From Falsiroseomonas oleicola (GTDB lineage: Bacteria; Pseudomonadota; Alphaproteobacteria; Acetobacterales; Acetobacteraceae): a DNA stretch of 64,000 bases. Positions within the stretch are counted from its first letter, which is position 1, and each line of letters opens with the position of its first letter. The translations under genes and the position numbers were made by a program. The notes beneath the pieces were generated by a model. The model made no database searches and was not told the origin of the DNA. It worked only from the letters and a program-made list of their open reading frames with translations. Below are positions 50,000 through 58,745 of this stretch, piece by piece. The DNA lies in NCBI RefSeq assembly GCF_019029495.1, contig NZ_JAERQM010000002.1:620001-684000 (forward strand). Direction: 5' to 3'.

Positions 50000-51427
50000 A
50001 TGTTGACCCCCGAACAGATCCTCGCCCGCCATGCCCGCGCCGCGCAGCGCCGCCGGCCGCTGGAGGGCGGCTGGCAGGATTGCTACGACCACGCTTTGCC
50101 GGGCGCCCAGGCCGCGCCGCTGTTCGATGCGACGGCGGCGGATGCGGCGGAACAGCTCGCCGCCTCGCTGCTCGCCGAGTTGGCGCCGCCCTGGTCGCGC
50201 TGGTTCAACCTGGCCCCGGCCCGCCACTTGGAGACCGGCCCCGAAGCCCAGGCCGTGGCGCAGCGGATGGAGATGGCGGCGGCGACGCTGCAGGGCCATC
50301 TCGACCGCTCCAATTTCGGGCTGGAGTTGCACCAGGCCTTTCTCGAACTGGTGGTCACCGGCACCGCCGTGCTGCTGGTGGAGGAAGCGCCACCGGGCGA
50401 GGTCTCCGCCCTGCGCTTCACCGCGGTGCCGCTGCGCGAGACGGTGCTGGAGGAAGGACCTTCCGGCCGGCTGGAGACCGTGTTCCGCGCGCTGCGGCTG
50501 ACGCCGGCCGAAATCCTGGCCCGCTGGCCGGCGGCGCGGATCGCCCTGCCGAAGCCCCAGGGGGAGGAGGCCGCGCCGCTTCGCCTGGTGGAAGCCGTCT
50601 GGCCGGACGCCCTTGCCGGCCATCGCTACGCCGTGGTGCTGGATGGCGGGGAGGGCGCGCCGGAACTCCTCGCCGAGGGGCAGTTCCGCGAAAATCCGTT
50701 CATCGCCTTCCGCTGGCTGAAGGGGCCGGGCGAGACCTATGGCCGTGGGCCCGTCGCCAAGGCCCTGCCGGATATCCGCACCGCCAACAAGGTGGTGGAG
50801 CTGATCCTGAAGAACGCCTCCATCGCCGCCACCGGCATCTGGCAGGCGGAGGATGACGGCGTGCTGAACCCCGCCACGGTGCGGCTGGTGCCCGGCGCCA
50901 TCATCCCGAAGGCGCAGGGCTCGGCGGGGCTGACGCCGCTGGCCGCGCCGGGCAATTTCGATGTCTCGCAGATCATCCTGCAGGATCTGCGGGCGCGCAT
51001 ACGGGGCGCCCTGCTCGCCGATCGCATCGCCGCCTCCGACAAGGCGGGGATGACGGCGACCGAGGTGACGGAACGCAGCGCCATCTCGGTCCGCCTGCTC
51101 GGCGCCATCTATGGCCGGTTGCAGGCGGAACTGCTCGGCCCGCTGGTGGCGCGCTGCCTGTCGCTGCTGCGGCGGCGGGGGGAGGTGCCGCCGTTGCTGC
51201 TGGACGGGCAGGAGGCGCGGCTGGTCTACGCCTCCCCGCTCGCCCGGGTGCAGGCGCGGGCCGATGCCGCCGACACGCTGCTGTTCCTGCAGGCCGCCGC
51301 CGGGCTGGGGGCGGAGGCGCAGGCGGTGCTCGACGCGCCGGCCGCCGCTCGCTGGCTGGCCCGCACCCTCGGCGCGCCGGCGGAGATCATCCGCCCGGCC
51401 GCGACCATCAACCCCATCCAGGAGTGA
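50000..51427 (+). CDS. Podovirus head-tail connector / portal (T7 gp8-type)
   Basis: A 475-residue portal subunit forming the ring at the packaging vertex. It has the N-terminal LTPEQILARHARAAQRRRPL and GGWQDCYDHALPGA, a RENPFIAFRWLKGPGETYGRG segment and ADRIAASDKAGMTATEVTERS near 360, the T7-type connector signature (MTATEV...R). The C-terminal part has a typical internal helix. ATG 50000; the larger frame to 49754 is read-through over the small gene. The next gene (scaffold) overlaps by four bases if GTG 51424 is used. Confidence 0.85.
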   Translation: MLTPEQILARHARAAQRRRPLEGGWQDCYDHALPGAQAAPLFDATAADAAEQLAASLLAELAPPWSRWFNLAPARHLETGPEAQAVAQRMEMAAATLQGHLDRSNFGLELHQAFLELVVTGTAVLLVEEAPPGEVSALRFTAVPLRETVLEEGPSGRLETVFRALRLTPAEILARWPAARIALPKPQGEEAAPLRLVEAVWPDALAGHRYAVVLDGGEGAPELLAEGQFRENPFIAFRWLKGPGETYGRGPVAKALPDIRTANKVVELILKNASIAATGIWQAEDDGVLNPATVRLVPGAIIPKAQGSAGLTPLAAPGNFDVSQIILQDLRARIRGALLADRIAASDKAGMTATEVTERSAISVRLLGAIYGRLQAELLGPLVARCLSLLRRRGEVPPLLLDGQEARLVYASPLARVQARADAADTLLFLQAAAGLGAEAQAVLDAPAAARWLARTLGAPAEIIRPAATINPIQE

Positions 51428-51435
51428 GCCCCGGC

Positions 51436-52158
51436 ATGTCCGACAATCTTCTCGACGCCGCGACCGAGACCGCCAGCACGCGGCCCGCCGAGGTGCCCGA
51501 AAAATTCTGGGACGAGGCGAAGGGCGCGCTGCGCGTCGATGCCCTGCTGAAATCCTACATCGAGCTGGAACGCCGCCTGTCCCAGCGCTTCGCGCCGCCT
51601 GCCGAGGACGCGCCGGAGGAGGACCGGCTGCGCTGGCGCCGTGCCCTCGGCATTCCGGACAGCCCCGATGGCTATGAGGTGACGCCGCCGAACGAGCTGC
51701 TGACCCCGGACAATGCGGTGAACCAGCGGCTGCACGAGGCCGGCTTCAATGCGCGCCAGGTGCAGCTTGTCTATGACCTGGCCGCCGAGCGCCTGTTGCC
51801 GCTGATCGCCGAGGCGGCGGCGGAATTCGAGGCCGGGCGGCAGGTGGAAAAGCTGCGTGCGCATTTCGGCGGCGAGGACCGCTTCCGCCGCATCGCTGTT
51901 CAGCTTTCCGCCTGGGGCCGCGCGCATCTGCCGGAGGCGGTGTTCACCGCCCTGTCCTCCACCGCCGATGGCGTCGTCGCCCTGCACCGGATGATGGAGG
52001 GCAAGGAGCCCAGCCTGTCCCGCGATGCCCAGGCCGAGGCCGGACCCGATGAGGCGGAGCTGCGGAAGATGATGCGCGACCCGCGCTACTGGCGGACGCG
52101 GGAGCCTGATTTCGTCCAGCGCGTGACGGAAGGCTTTCGCCGGCTGGTCCGCGCCTAG
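51436..52158 (+). CDS. Capsid scaffolding protein
   Basis: A 240-residue, very acidic, helical protein with LSQRFAPPAEDAPEEDRLRW, YEVTPPNELLTPDNAVNQRL and a basic C-terminal YWRTREPDFVQRVTEGF. The place between connector and capsid and the helix-rich acidic character fit the internal scaffold that guides shell assembly and is removed. A GTG at 51424 could add four residues; the ATG at 51436 is used here. Expected to bind the capsid protein by its basic end. Confidence 0.75.
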   Translation: MSDNLLDAATETASTRPAEVPEKFWDEAKGALRVDALLKSYIELERRLSQRFAPPAEDAPEEDRLRWRRALGIPDSPDGYEVTPPNELLTPDNAVNQRLHEAGFNARQVQLVYDLAAERLLPLIAEAAAEFEAGRQVEKLRAHFGGEDRFRRIAVQLSAWGRAHLPEAVFTALSSTADGVVALHRMMEGKEPSLSRDAQAEAGPDEAELRKMMRDPRYWRTREPDFVQRVTEGFRRLVRA

Positions 52159-52302
52159 CGTCGCCTCCCTCCGATTTCGCCCGCAACCAACCCGCCTGGC
52201 TGCCGCGCCGGGCGGGCCTGCGGGCGCGCGTTCCGTCGCCGGCCCGCGAGGGACAACCGGCGGCGCGGCCGCTTCATCTCCCCTATTCCATGAGGAATCC
52301 GC

Positions 52303-53142
52303 ATGTCCGTCTCCACCCAGATCGATGCCGTCTTCGCCCGCCAGTTCCAGGCGGAGGTGCATGAGGCCTATCAGCGCCAGGGCAGCAAGCTGCGCCCCAC
52401 CGTGCGTTCCAAGACCGGCGTGACCGGCACCAGCACCTTCTTCCCCAAGGTCGGCAAGGGCGTCGCCGCCGCCAAGACGCGGCATGGCTCCGTGCCGGTG
52501 ATGAATCTGGAACACGCCCAGGTCGAATGCATCCTGCAGGACTATTATGCCGGCGACTGGATCGACCGGCTGGACGAGCTGAAGACCAATATCGATGAGC
52601 GCGGCGTCGTCGCCAATGCCGGCGCCTATGCGCTGGGCCGCAAGACCGACGAGCTCATCATCGCCGCCCTGGACACCGCGACGCAGGAGGCCGTGGGCAC
52701 CTCCACCGGCACCACGGACGCCGATGGCCTGACGAAGGAGAAGGTGTTGCTGGCCTTCGAGATGATGGGCGCGGCGGAAGTGCCGGATGATGGCGGGCGC
52801 TTCGCCGTGGTCGGCTGGAAGCAGTGGTCGCAGTTGCTGCAGATCGAGGAATTCGCCTCCTCGGAATATGTCGGTGACGACGCGCTGCCGTGGAAGGGCA
52901 GCCAGGCGAAGCGCTGGCTCGGCGCGCTGTGGATGCCGCATTCCGGCCTGACCAGGTCCGGCGCGCTGCGTCACTGCTACTTCTACCACCGCACCGCCAT
53001 CGGCCATGCCAGCGCCGCCGAGGTGGAGACCGACATCACCTGGCACGGCGACCGCGCCGCGCACTTTGTCGCGAACATGATGAGCCAGGGTGCCGTTCTG
53101 GTCGACGCCTTCGGCGTCGTGCGCATGCGCGCGGCGGAATAG
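52303..53142 (+). CDS. Major capsid protein, podovirus type (HK97-like fold)
   Basis: A 279-residue capsid subunit of the short podovirus kind: MSVSTQIDAVFARQFQAEVH, TGTSTFFPKVGKGVAAAKTR, IDRLDELKTNIDERGVVANA, GAYALGRKTDELIIAALDTA, then VGWKQWSQLLQIEEFASSEY and the C-terminal EVETDITWHGDRAAHFVAN. This pattern belongs to phage capsid families without a separate protease. TGAGGA precedes ATG 52303. The 144-base gap before it holds only a GC-rich hairpin. A chromosomal-type repeat sits directly after the gene. Confidence 0.85.
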   Translation: MSVSTQIDAVFARQFQAEVHEAYQRQGSKLRPTVRSKTGVTGTSTFFPKVGKGVAAAKTRHGSVPVMNLEHAQVECILQDYYAGDWIDRLDELKTNIDERGVVANAGAYALGRKTDELIIAALDTATQEAVGTSTGTTDADGLTKEKVLLAFEMMGAAEVPDDGGRFAVVGWKQWSQLLQIEEFASSEYVGDDALPWKGSQAKRWLGALWMPHSGLTRSGALRHCYFYHRTAIGHASAAEVETDITWHGDRAAHFVANMMSQGAVLVDAFGVVRMRAAE

Positions 53143-53148
53143 CAAAAA

Positions 53149-53193
53149 GCCCTCTCCCCCCAAGGGGGGGGAGAGGGTTGGGTGAGGGGGGCT
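53149..53193 (+). repeat. Chromosomal-type palindromic repeat inside the phage operon, copy 3
   Basis: GCCCTCTCCCCCCAAGGGG... GAGAGGGTTGGGTGAGGGGGGCT, the same element and orientation as copy 1 at 41601. It lies in the 96-base gap between the capsid and tail-tube genes. Such repeats are typical of the resident chromosome, and its presence here suggests long residence of the element. Confidence 0.85.
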
Positions 53194-53238
53194 TCCCATC
53201 CTCACCAGTCCTCCTGATTCCAGATCGGATGCCCCAAA

Positions 53239-53814
53239 ATGTCCCTGACCGCTGTCGCGCTCTGCTCGCGCGCCTTGCTGCGCCTTGGTGCGCAGCCCGT
53301 CGCCTCGCTCGATGAGGGCACCGCGGAAGCGGAGGTGGCCGCCAATCTCTACGCGCCGACGCGCGACACGCTGCTCTCGGCGCATCCCTGGTCCTTCGCC
53401 ACCGCGCAGACCGGCCTGCCGCGCCTGGCCGCGGTGCCGCCGGCCGACATGGCGCATGCCTTCCAGCTTCCCGCCGGATTCCTGCGCGCGCTGTCGGCCG
53501 GCAGCGGTGGGCGCGGCCGTGGCATGCCCTATCGCCTGCATGAGGACCGGCTGCATGCGGATGCCACCAGCGTGACGCTGACCTACATTTTTCGGCCCGA
53601 CGAAAGCGCTTTTCCGCCCTTCTTTGCCCAGGCACTGGTGGCCCGGCTGGCCGCGGAATTCTGTCTGCCGCTGACCGAGAGCGCATCCCGCGCCGAGATG
53701 CTGTTCCGCCTGGCGGAGGGGGAGCTGCGCAGCGCGCGGCTGATCGACAGCCAGCAGGACACGCCGCGCGCCATCGAGCACTTCCCGCTGGTCGATGTCA
53801 GGGGGCGCGCATGA
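53239..53814 (+). CDS. Tail tubular protein A (T7 gp11-type)
   Basis: A 191-residue protein of the adaptor ring that joins the connector to the tail nozzle: LTAVALCSRALLRLGAQPVA, SLDEGTAEAEVAANLYAPTR, DTLLSAHPWSFATAQTGLPR, then FPPFFAQALVARLAAEFCLP. The ALLRLGAxxI plus HPWxFA pattern is characteristic of gp11-type proteins. It overlaps the next gene by four bases. A weak ribosome site precedes ATG 53239. Confidence 0.82.
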   Translation: MSLTAVALCSRALLRLGAQPVASLDEGTAEAEVAANLYAPTRDTLLSAHPWSFATAQTGLPRLAAVPPADMAHAFQLPAGFLRALSAGSGGRGRGMPYRLHEDRLHADATSVTLTYIFRPDESAFPPFFAQALVARLAAEFCLPLTESASRAEMLFRLAEGELRSARLIDSQQDTPRAIEHFPLVDVRGRA

Positions 53815-55691
53815 CGGCCGCCACGCGCCGCATCAAGGCCTCCTTCACCGCGGGCGAATTGGCGCCGGAGCTGTATGGCCGCGCCGATCTGCGCGCCTTC
53901 GCCAATGGCGCAAGGCGGTTGCGCAATGTGGTGATCCAGCCGACCGGCGGCGTCGCGCGCCGCCCCGGCCTGCGCCATGTGGCGATGCTGCCCGGCGCGG
54001 CGCGGCTGGTGCCCTTCGAGTTCAACACGGAGCAGACCTATCTGCTGGTGCTGAGCGAGGGCCGCCTGCAGGTCTTCCTGGAGGATGCCGAGGTGGCCAG
54101 CCTGCCCGCGCCCTGGTCCACCACCATGCTGCCGCAGCTCGCCTTCACGCAGAGCGCCGACACGCTGCTGTTGTTCCATCCGGAGATGCCGCCGCAGCGC
54201 CTGACGCGCACCAGCCATATCGCCTGGACCATCACACCCTTCGTCTTCACCGAAGTGCCCTATCTCAACTTCACCCGTGACGTCGCCATGGCGGCCTCCG
54301 CCACCAGCGGCACCGTGGCGCTGACCTGTTCCGCGCCGGTCTTTTCCAGCGGCCACGTCACCTCCCGCTTCCTGCTGAAGGGCAAGCGCGTGGTGATCCT
54401 TTCCGTCGAGGGGCCGCAGAATGCGACGGCGCTGGTGGAGGATGTGCTGGAGGATGTGCTGGCGACGCAGGACTGGCAGGAAACCGCCTTCAGCGGCGTG
54501 CGCGGCTGGCCGGTCTGCGCCTGCTTCCATCAGGACCGGCTGGTGCTCGGCGGGTCACGCGATGCGCCAAACCGGCTGTGGCTGTCGCGCACCGGCGATC
54601 TCGGCAATTTCGACAGCGGCACCGGGCTGGATGACGAGGCGATCGCCTTCTCGCTGGTCTCCGACCAGGTGAATGCGATCCGCGCCGTCTTCTCCGGCCG
54701 GCATCTTCAGGTCTTCACCTCCGGCGCCGAATGGATGGTCTCGGGCGATCCGCTGACGCCCTCCTCCATCCAGCTCAACCGGCAGACCCGCGTCGGCACG
54801 CTGGTGGACCGGCAGGTGCCGCCGGTGGATGTCGATGGCGCCACGGTCTTCGTCGCGCGGTCAGGTCGCGGCGTGCATGAATTCGCCTATACCGATGTGG
54901 CCGACGCCTATCAGGCGAACGACCTGGCGCTGGTGGCGCGGCATCTGGTGCAGGCGCCGGTCTCCATGGCCTATGACCAGGCGGAACGGCTGCTGCATGT
55001 GGCGATGGCCGATGGCGCCCTGGCGACGCTGACGCTGTACCGCGCCGAGCAGGTCATCGCCTGGACGCGGCAGGAGACCGAGGGCGCCTTCCGTGCGGTC
55101 GCCGAGACCGAGGGCCGCGTCTATGCGCTGGTCGAGCGCTTCGGCACGCATCGGCTGGAACGCTTCGACGCGGCGATCGGCTTCGATGCGGCGCTGACGG
55201 GCAGCGATACGACGCCGCGCGACGACTGGTCGGGGCTCACGCATCTCGAAGGGCAGTCGGTCGGCGTGCTGGCCGATGGCGCGCCGCAGGCGGTGGCGAC
55301 GGTGCTGGGCGGGGTCATCCGCGTCGACAACCCCGCCACCGCCGTGCAGGTCGGCCTGCCCTTCCGGCACATGATCGAACCGCTTCCGGCCGAACTGGGC
55401 GGTGCCAGCGGCGCCGGTGCCGCGCCGCTGCGTCTGGTCTCCGTCACCTTCCGCCTGCTGGCGACCCCTGCGCTGGAGGTGGATCTGGGGCGCGGCGCGC
55501 AGAACGTGCCCTTCCGCCGGTTGGACACGCCGCTGCTGGATGCGCCGCCGGCGCCCTTCACCGGCGATGTCGCGCTGCGTGCGCTGGGCTGGCGGCGCGA
55601 TGCGATGGCGCCGCTCTGGCGCATCGAAGGGGCCACGCCGCTGCCGCTCGCGCTGCTCTCCGTCACCATGGATCTGAGGATCACCACCTGA
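53811..55691 (+). CDS. Tail tubular protein B-like nozzle protein
   Basis: A 626-residue beta-rich protein: TRRIKASFTAGELAPELYGR, ANGARRLRNVVIQPTGGVAR, RRPGLRHVAMLPGAARLVPF, EFNTEQTYLLVLSEGRLQVF. This is the start pattern of the nozzle proteins found in podoviruses next to gp11. Later GRHLQVFTSGAEWMVSGDPL and SRGVHEFAYTDVADAYQAN support the same family. It forms the tail nozzle below the adaptor. ATG 53811 overlaps the previous stop (ATGA). Confidence 0.8.
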   Translation: MTAATRRIKASFTAGELAPELYGRADLRAFANGARRLRNVVIQPTGGVARRPGLRHVAMLPGAARLVPFEFNTEQTYLLVLSEGRLQVFLEDAEVASLPAPWSTTMLPQLAFTQSADTLLLFHPEMPPQRLTRTSHIAWTITPFVFTEVPYLNFTRDVAMAASATSGTVALTCSAPVFSSGHVTSRFLLKGKRVVILSVEGPQNATALVEDVLEDVLATQDWQETAFSGVRGWPVCACFHQDRLVLGGSRDAPNRLWLSRTGDLGNFDSGTGLDDEAIAFSLVSDQVNAIRAVFSGRHLQVFTSGAEWMVSGDPLTPSSIQLNRQTRVGTLVDRQVPPVDVDGATVFVARSGRGVHEFAYTDVADAYQANDLALVARHLVQAPVSMAYDQAERLLHVAMADGALATLTLYRAEQVIAWTRQETEGAFRAVAETEGRVYALVERFGTHRLERFDAAIGFDAALTGSDTTPRDDWSGLTHLEGQSVGVLADGAPQAVATVLGGVIRVDNPATAVQVGLPFRHMIEPLPAELGGASGAGAAPLRLVSVTFRLLATPALEVDLGRGAQNVPFRRLDTPLLDAPPAPFTGDVALRALGWRRDAMAPLWRIEGATPLPLALLSVTMDLRITT

Positions 55692-56131
55692 TGGCCCAAC
55701 TCGCCCCCATCGCCACGGCCCTGACCGCGGGCGTGTCGGTCTTCAACAGCGTGCAGCAGGGCCAGGCGCAATCCGCCAATGCCAAGGCGCAGGCCAATGC
55801 CGCGCGGGTGCAGGAGGCGGCGCGGGTGGAACAGACGGCGCTGCAACAGGCGGCGGAGGCCCGCGCGCGGGAATCGCGGCTGGCCGGCACGCTCGCCTCC
55901 ACCCGCGCGCGCCTGGCCGCCAGCGGCATCTCGCCGGATGAGGGCTCCGCCGCTGCGCTGACCACGGGCATGGAGCGGGAGGCCGCGGCGGCACAATCCG
56001 ACAGCGATCAGATCTTCGCCAGCCGCCTCGCCGCCGGCCGCCGCAGCCTGCTGAACAATGATGGTTCGCTGACCAGCTACCTGCGCGCCGGCACCAGCTT
56101 CGGCACCTCGCTGCGCAACCTGCTCGATTGA
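55691..56131 (+). CDS. Internal virion-type protein
   Basis: A 146-residue, almost purely helical Ala/Gln-rich protein with a hydrophobic start (LAPIATALTAGVSVFNSVQQ), a long coiled-coil-like middle (ANAKAQANAARVQEAARVEQ) and a C-terminal SLLNNDGSLTSYLRAGTSFG. This pattern is common for small internal virion/ejection proteins (gp14-like) in podoviruses. The large gp15/gp16-type ejection proteins of T7 are not present here. It overlaps the previous stop by one base. Confidence 0.6.
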   Translation: MAQLAPIATALTAGVSVFNSVQQGQAQSANAKAQANAARVQEAARVEQTALQQAAEARARESRLAGTLASTRARLAASGISPDEGSAAALTTGMEREAAAAQSDSDQIFASRLAAGRRSLLNNDGSLTSYLRAGTSFGTSLRNLLD

Positions 56132-56157
56132 GCCGCAACCCCTGAACGGAGGCCCTG

Positions 56158-58440
56158 ATGGCCGAGCATATCCGCATCGGCGATGTCGCGCCGCGCGTCC
56201 AGTATCTGGGCGATGGCCTGCGCACCGCCTTCACCTATCCCTTCCCGATCTTCCTGGCCTCGGAATTGGAGCTGCGCCTGGATGGCGTGCCGCTCAGCGG
56301 CGGCTATAGCGTCGCCGGCGCCGGCAGCAGCGAGGGCGGCCTCGTCACCCTGGCGGCGGCGCCGGCCGAGGGCAGCACCGTCACGCTGCGCCGTCGCATT
56401 CGCGTGGAGCGCAGCACCGATTTCCAGGACAACGGCGTGCTGCGGGCGCGCACGCTGAATGACGAGCTGGACCGCATCGTCGCCGCCCTGCAGGAACAGC
56501 GGGAGGAATTGTCGGGCGCGCTGCGCCAGGACCCGGCCGAGGTCGGCGGCGCCTTCACCCTGCCGCTGCGCACAGCCCGCGCCAATCGCGTGCTGGGCTT
56601 CGACGGCGGCGGCGACCTGGTGGTGCTGCCGCGCGAATCCGGACTGATCGGCGCGCCCTTTCCCGGCGCCGTGCCCTACACGGTGGAGGACAAGCTCGCC
56701 GAGCAGCTCAGCGCGCGCGATTTCGGCGCGACCGGCGATGGCGTGACGGAGGATGGGCCGGCGCTTCAGGCGGCAATGAATGCGGCCGGCGTCTCCGGCA
56801 AGGCGCTGCTGATCGGGGAGGGGTCCTTCCGCAGCAGCCAGCCCCTGACCCTGCCGGGCGCTTCCGCCGGCCTCATCATGCGCGGCAGCATCATCTATGC
56901 GGGGCCGGCCGGCCAGCCGGCGCTGACCATCGGCGATGGCGGCAGCGCGCGCAATGCCAGCAAGCTGCACAGCGGCCTGACGGTGCTGCGCGCCAACCAG
57001 TCGGATTGGGAGAATGAAGGCGACATCGGCATCCTGCTGCGCAACCACGATGCCTCCATCATTGAGGTGCGGCGTGTCGAGGGTTTTTCGATCGGCATCC
57101 GCACGCTGGGCGATGGGCGGGGCTTCGAGGACAGCACGCTGGTGCTGGGCCGTATCGTCAACAACCGCATCGGCCTGGATGTGCACACGGCGACGGCGGC
57201 GGCCTGGAACACCTCCATCCGCTACCATGGCGGCCACTTCGCCGTCGGCTCCACCACGCATGTGGACAAGGACCGCTTCGGCGTGCGGTTTTCCGCCGCG
57301 CCGGGCGCCTATGTCGCGCATAACCGGCATGTCTTCGACGCGCCGAATTTCGAGCTGAATGCGGAAGGCCGGCCGATCGCCGGCATTCCCTTCCTCTGCG
57401 AGGTCAGCAGCCGCGCCGTCATCGCCCGTGACATGCGCATGGAAGGCTGCACCGGCTTCGTCGCCCGCCATACCGGCCCGGCGCAGGACCATGTCTACGA
57501 AGTGGCCTGGGCCAGCCAGGGCTACATGGTGGAGATCGAGCATGCCAGCGCCTCCACCCGCCTCGGCGGCGTGGTGCGCGCGCTGCACCAGGCGGCGGCG
57601 CATCGCGAAGCCACGCGGGAAGTGGCGAGCGTGCCCTCGCTGCGCGCTGCCGCCATCCGCTGGAATGCGACGGAGATCGGCTTCGAGAAATTGGCCTGTC
57701 TTTCCTCCAATGTCTCCGGCAGTCCGGCCGTGCTGCATGACTTCGTCTTCCCGGGCCTGGATGCCTTCGAGCTGACCAATCGCGGCGTGATGCTGACGGG
57801 TGGGCGCGCTTTGGGCTTCATCGTCGATGCGCGGCAATGCCGTGACTTCGCGCTCAGCGTCGATGCCGATGCGCCGCGCCTGGTGGTGATGTGCTTCGAT
57901 GGCGCGAACAACCTGCTGACCGACAGTCTCGGCCCGCTGGTGCTGGCCTCCGGCCAGTCCGTCGTCTGGAACCCGACGGCGCGCTGGTGGCAGGGCGCTG
58001 CGGACATGACAGATGAAGGGTTGTCGCGATTGCAGGCGCTGCGGCTGTCGCCGGCCGTCGCCACGGCGGTGATCGGCGTGGCACGCATCTCGACGGATTA
58101 CGAGTTGCGCGCGCTGCGGCTGAACTGCGATCCGCGCCACGCGCCGGCGCTGATGTACGGCCTGCCCGACCTGCCGATCGGCAAGCGTGACCTGGTGGCG
58201 GAACTGGCCTGGGACCCGCCCTCCATCGCCGCCGGCGGCAGCACCCAGGTGAATGTGCCGCTGCCCGGCGCCCGGCCCGGGGATTTCGTGCAGGCGGCCT
58301 ATTCGCTCTCCACCTCCGGTGCCGTCTTCCTGTCGCAGATCGGCGCGCAGGATGTGGTGACGGTCACCGTCTGGAATCGCAGCGGCGCGGCGCTGGATCT
58401 CAGTGCCGGCACGGTGCGCGTGCGCGTGGTGAAGGCATGA
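56158..58440 (+). CDS. Tailspike with pectate-lyase-type beta-helix
   Basis: A 760-residue receptor-binding protein. The N-terminal 130 residues resemble a T7-type tail-fibre anchor: IRIGDVAPRVQYLGDGLRTA, FTYPFPIFLASELELRLDGV, VTLRRRIRVERSTDFQDNGV. From about 180 a right-handed beta-helix of the pectate-lyase type begins with LSARDFGATGDGVTEDGPALQAAMNAAG. The C-terminal part is beta-rich, perhaps a trimer domain. Such spikes bind or cut surface polysaccharide. Overlaps the next gene by four bases. Confidence 0.78.
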   Translation: MAEHIRIGDVAPRVQYLGDGLRTAFTYPFPIFLASELELRLDGVPLSGGYSVAGAGSSEGGLVTLAAAPAEGSTVTLRRRIRVERSTDFQDNGVLRARTLNDELDRIVAALQEQREELSGALRQDPAEVGGAFTLPLRTARANRVLGFDGGGDLVVLPRESGLIGAPFPGAVPYTVEDKLAEQLSARDFGATGDGVTEDGPALQAAMNAAGVSGKALLIGEGSFRSSQPLTLPGASAGLIMRGSIIYAGPAGQPALTIGDGGSARNASKLHSGLTVLRANQSDWENEGDIGILLRNHDASIIEVRRVEGFSIGIRTLGDGRGFEDSTLVLGRIVNNRIGLDVHTATAAAWNTSIRYHGGHFAVGSTTHVDKDRFGVRFSAAPGAYVAHNRHVFDAPNFELNAEGRPIAGIPFLCEVSSRAVIARDMRMEGCTGFVARHTGPAQDHVYEVAWASQGYMVEIEHASASTRLGGVVRALHQAAAHREATREVASVPSLRAAAIRWNATEIGFEKLACLSSNVSGSPAVLHDFVFPGLDAFELTNRGVMLTGGRALGFIVDARQCRDFALSVDADAPRLVVMCFDGANNLLTDSLGPLVLASGQSVVWNPTARWWQGAADMTDEGLSRLQALRLSPAVATAVIGVARISTDYELRALRLNCDPRHAPALMYGLPDLPIGKRDLVAELAWDPPSIAAGGSTQVNVPLPGARPGDFVQAAYSLSTSGAVFLSQIGAQDVVTVTVWNRSGAALDLSAGTVRVRVVKA

Positions 58441-58745
58441 AGCGACCGGCTCGGGGCAAGGCGCCCCAGGGCTCGCCTTTGCCGAGGGAGACGCTGGAGG
58501 CGGCGATGCAGCGCGTCGCGGTGGACTATGCCGAATTCGTCGCCTCCTGGCCGCGTGGGGAGGCGCCGCCGGACCCAAAAGCCTTCGCCGCGCACCAGGC
58601 CGCCGCGCGCTCGGCGCTGGCGCATATGGCGGAGCTGGCGGCGATGACGGCGGGCGAGGTCCACAGACCCGGCGATGCGCCGCCGGATGCGGAACAGATC
58701 CTGGCGGCGATGCGGGCGCAGATGGCGAAGGAAGGTGATGGATGA
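58437..58745 (+). CDS. Probable small terminase subunit
   Basis: A 102-residue helical protein (LEAAMQRVAVDYAEFVASWP; AHQAAARSALAHMAELAAMT; EQILAAMRAQMAKEGDG) directly upstream of the large terminase with a four-base overlap. Small terminases bind the pac/cos DNA and are short, helical and poorly conserved. The call is by position, size and fold. No HTH motif is clear. Confidence 0.55.
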   Translation: MKRPARGKAPQGSPLPRETLEAAMQRVAVDYAEFVASWPRGEAPPDPKAFAAHQAAARSALAHMAELAAMTAGEVHRPGDAPPDAEQILAAMRAQMAKEGDG

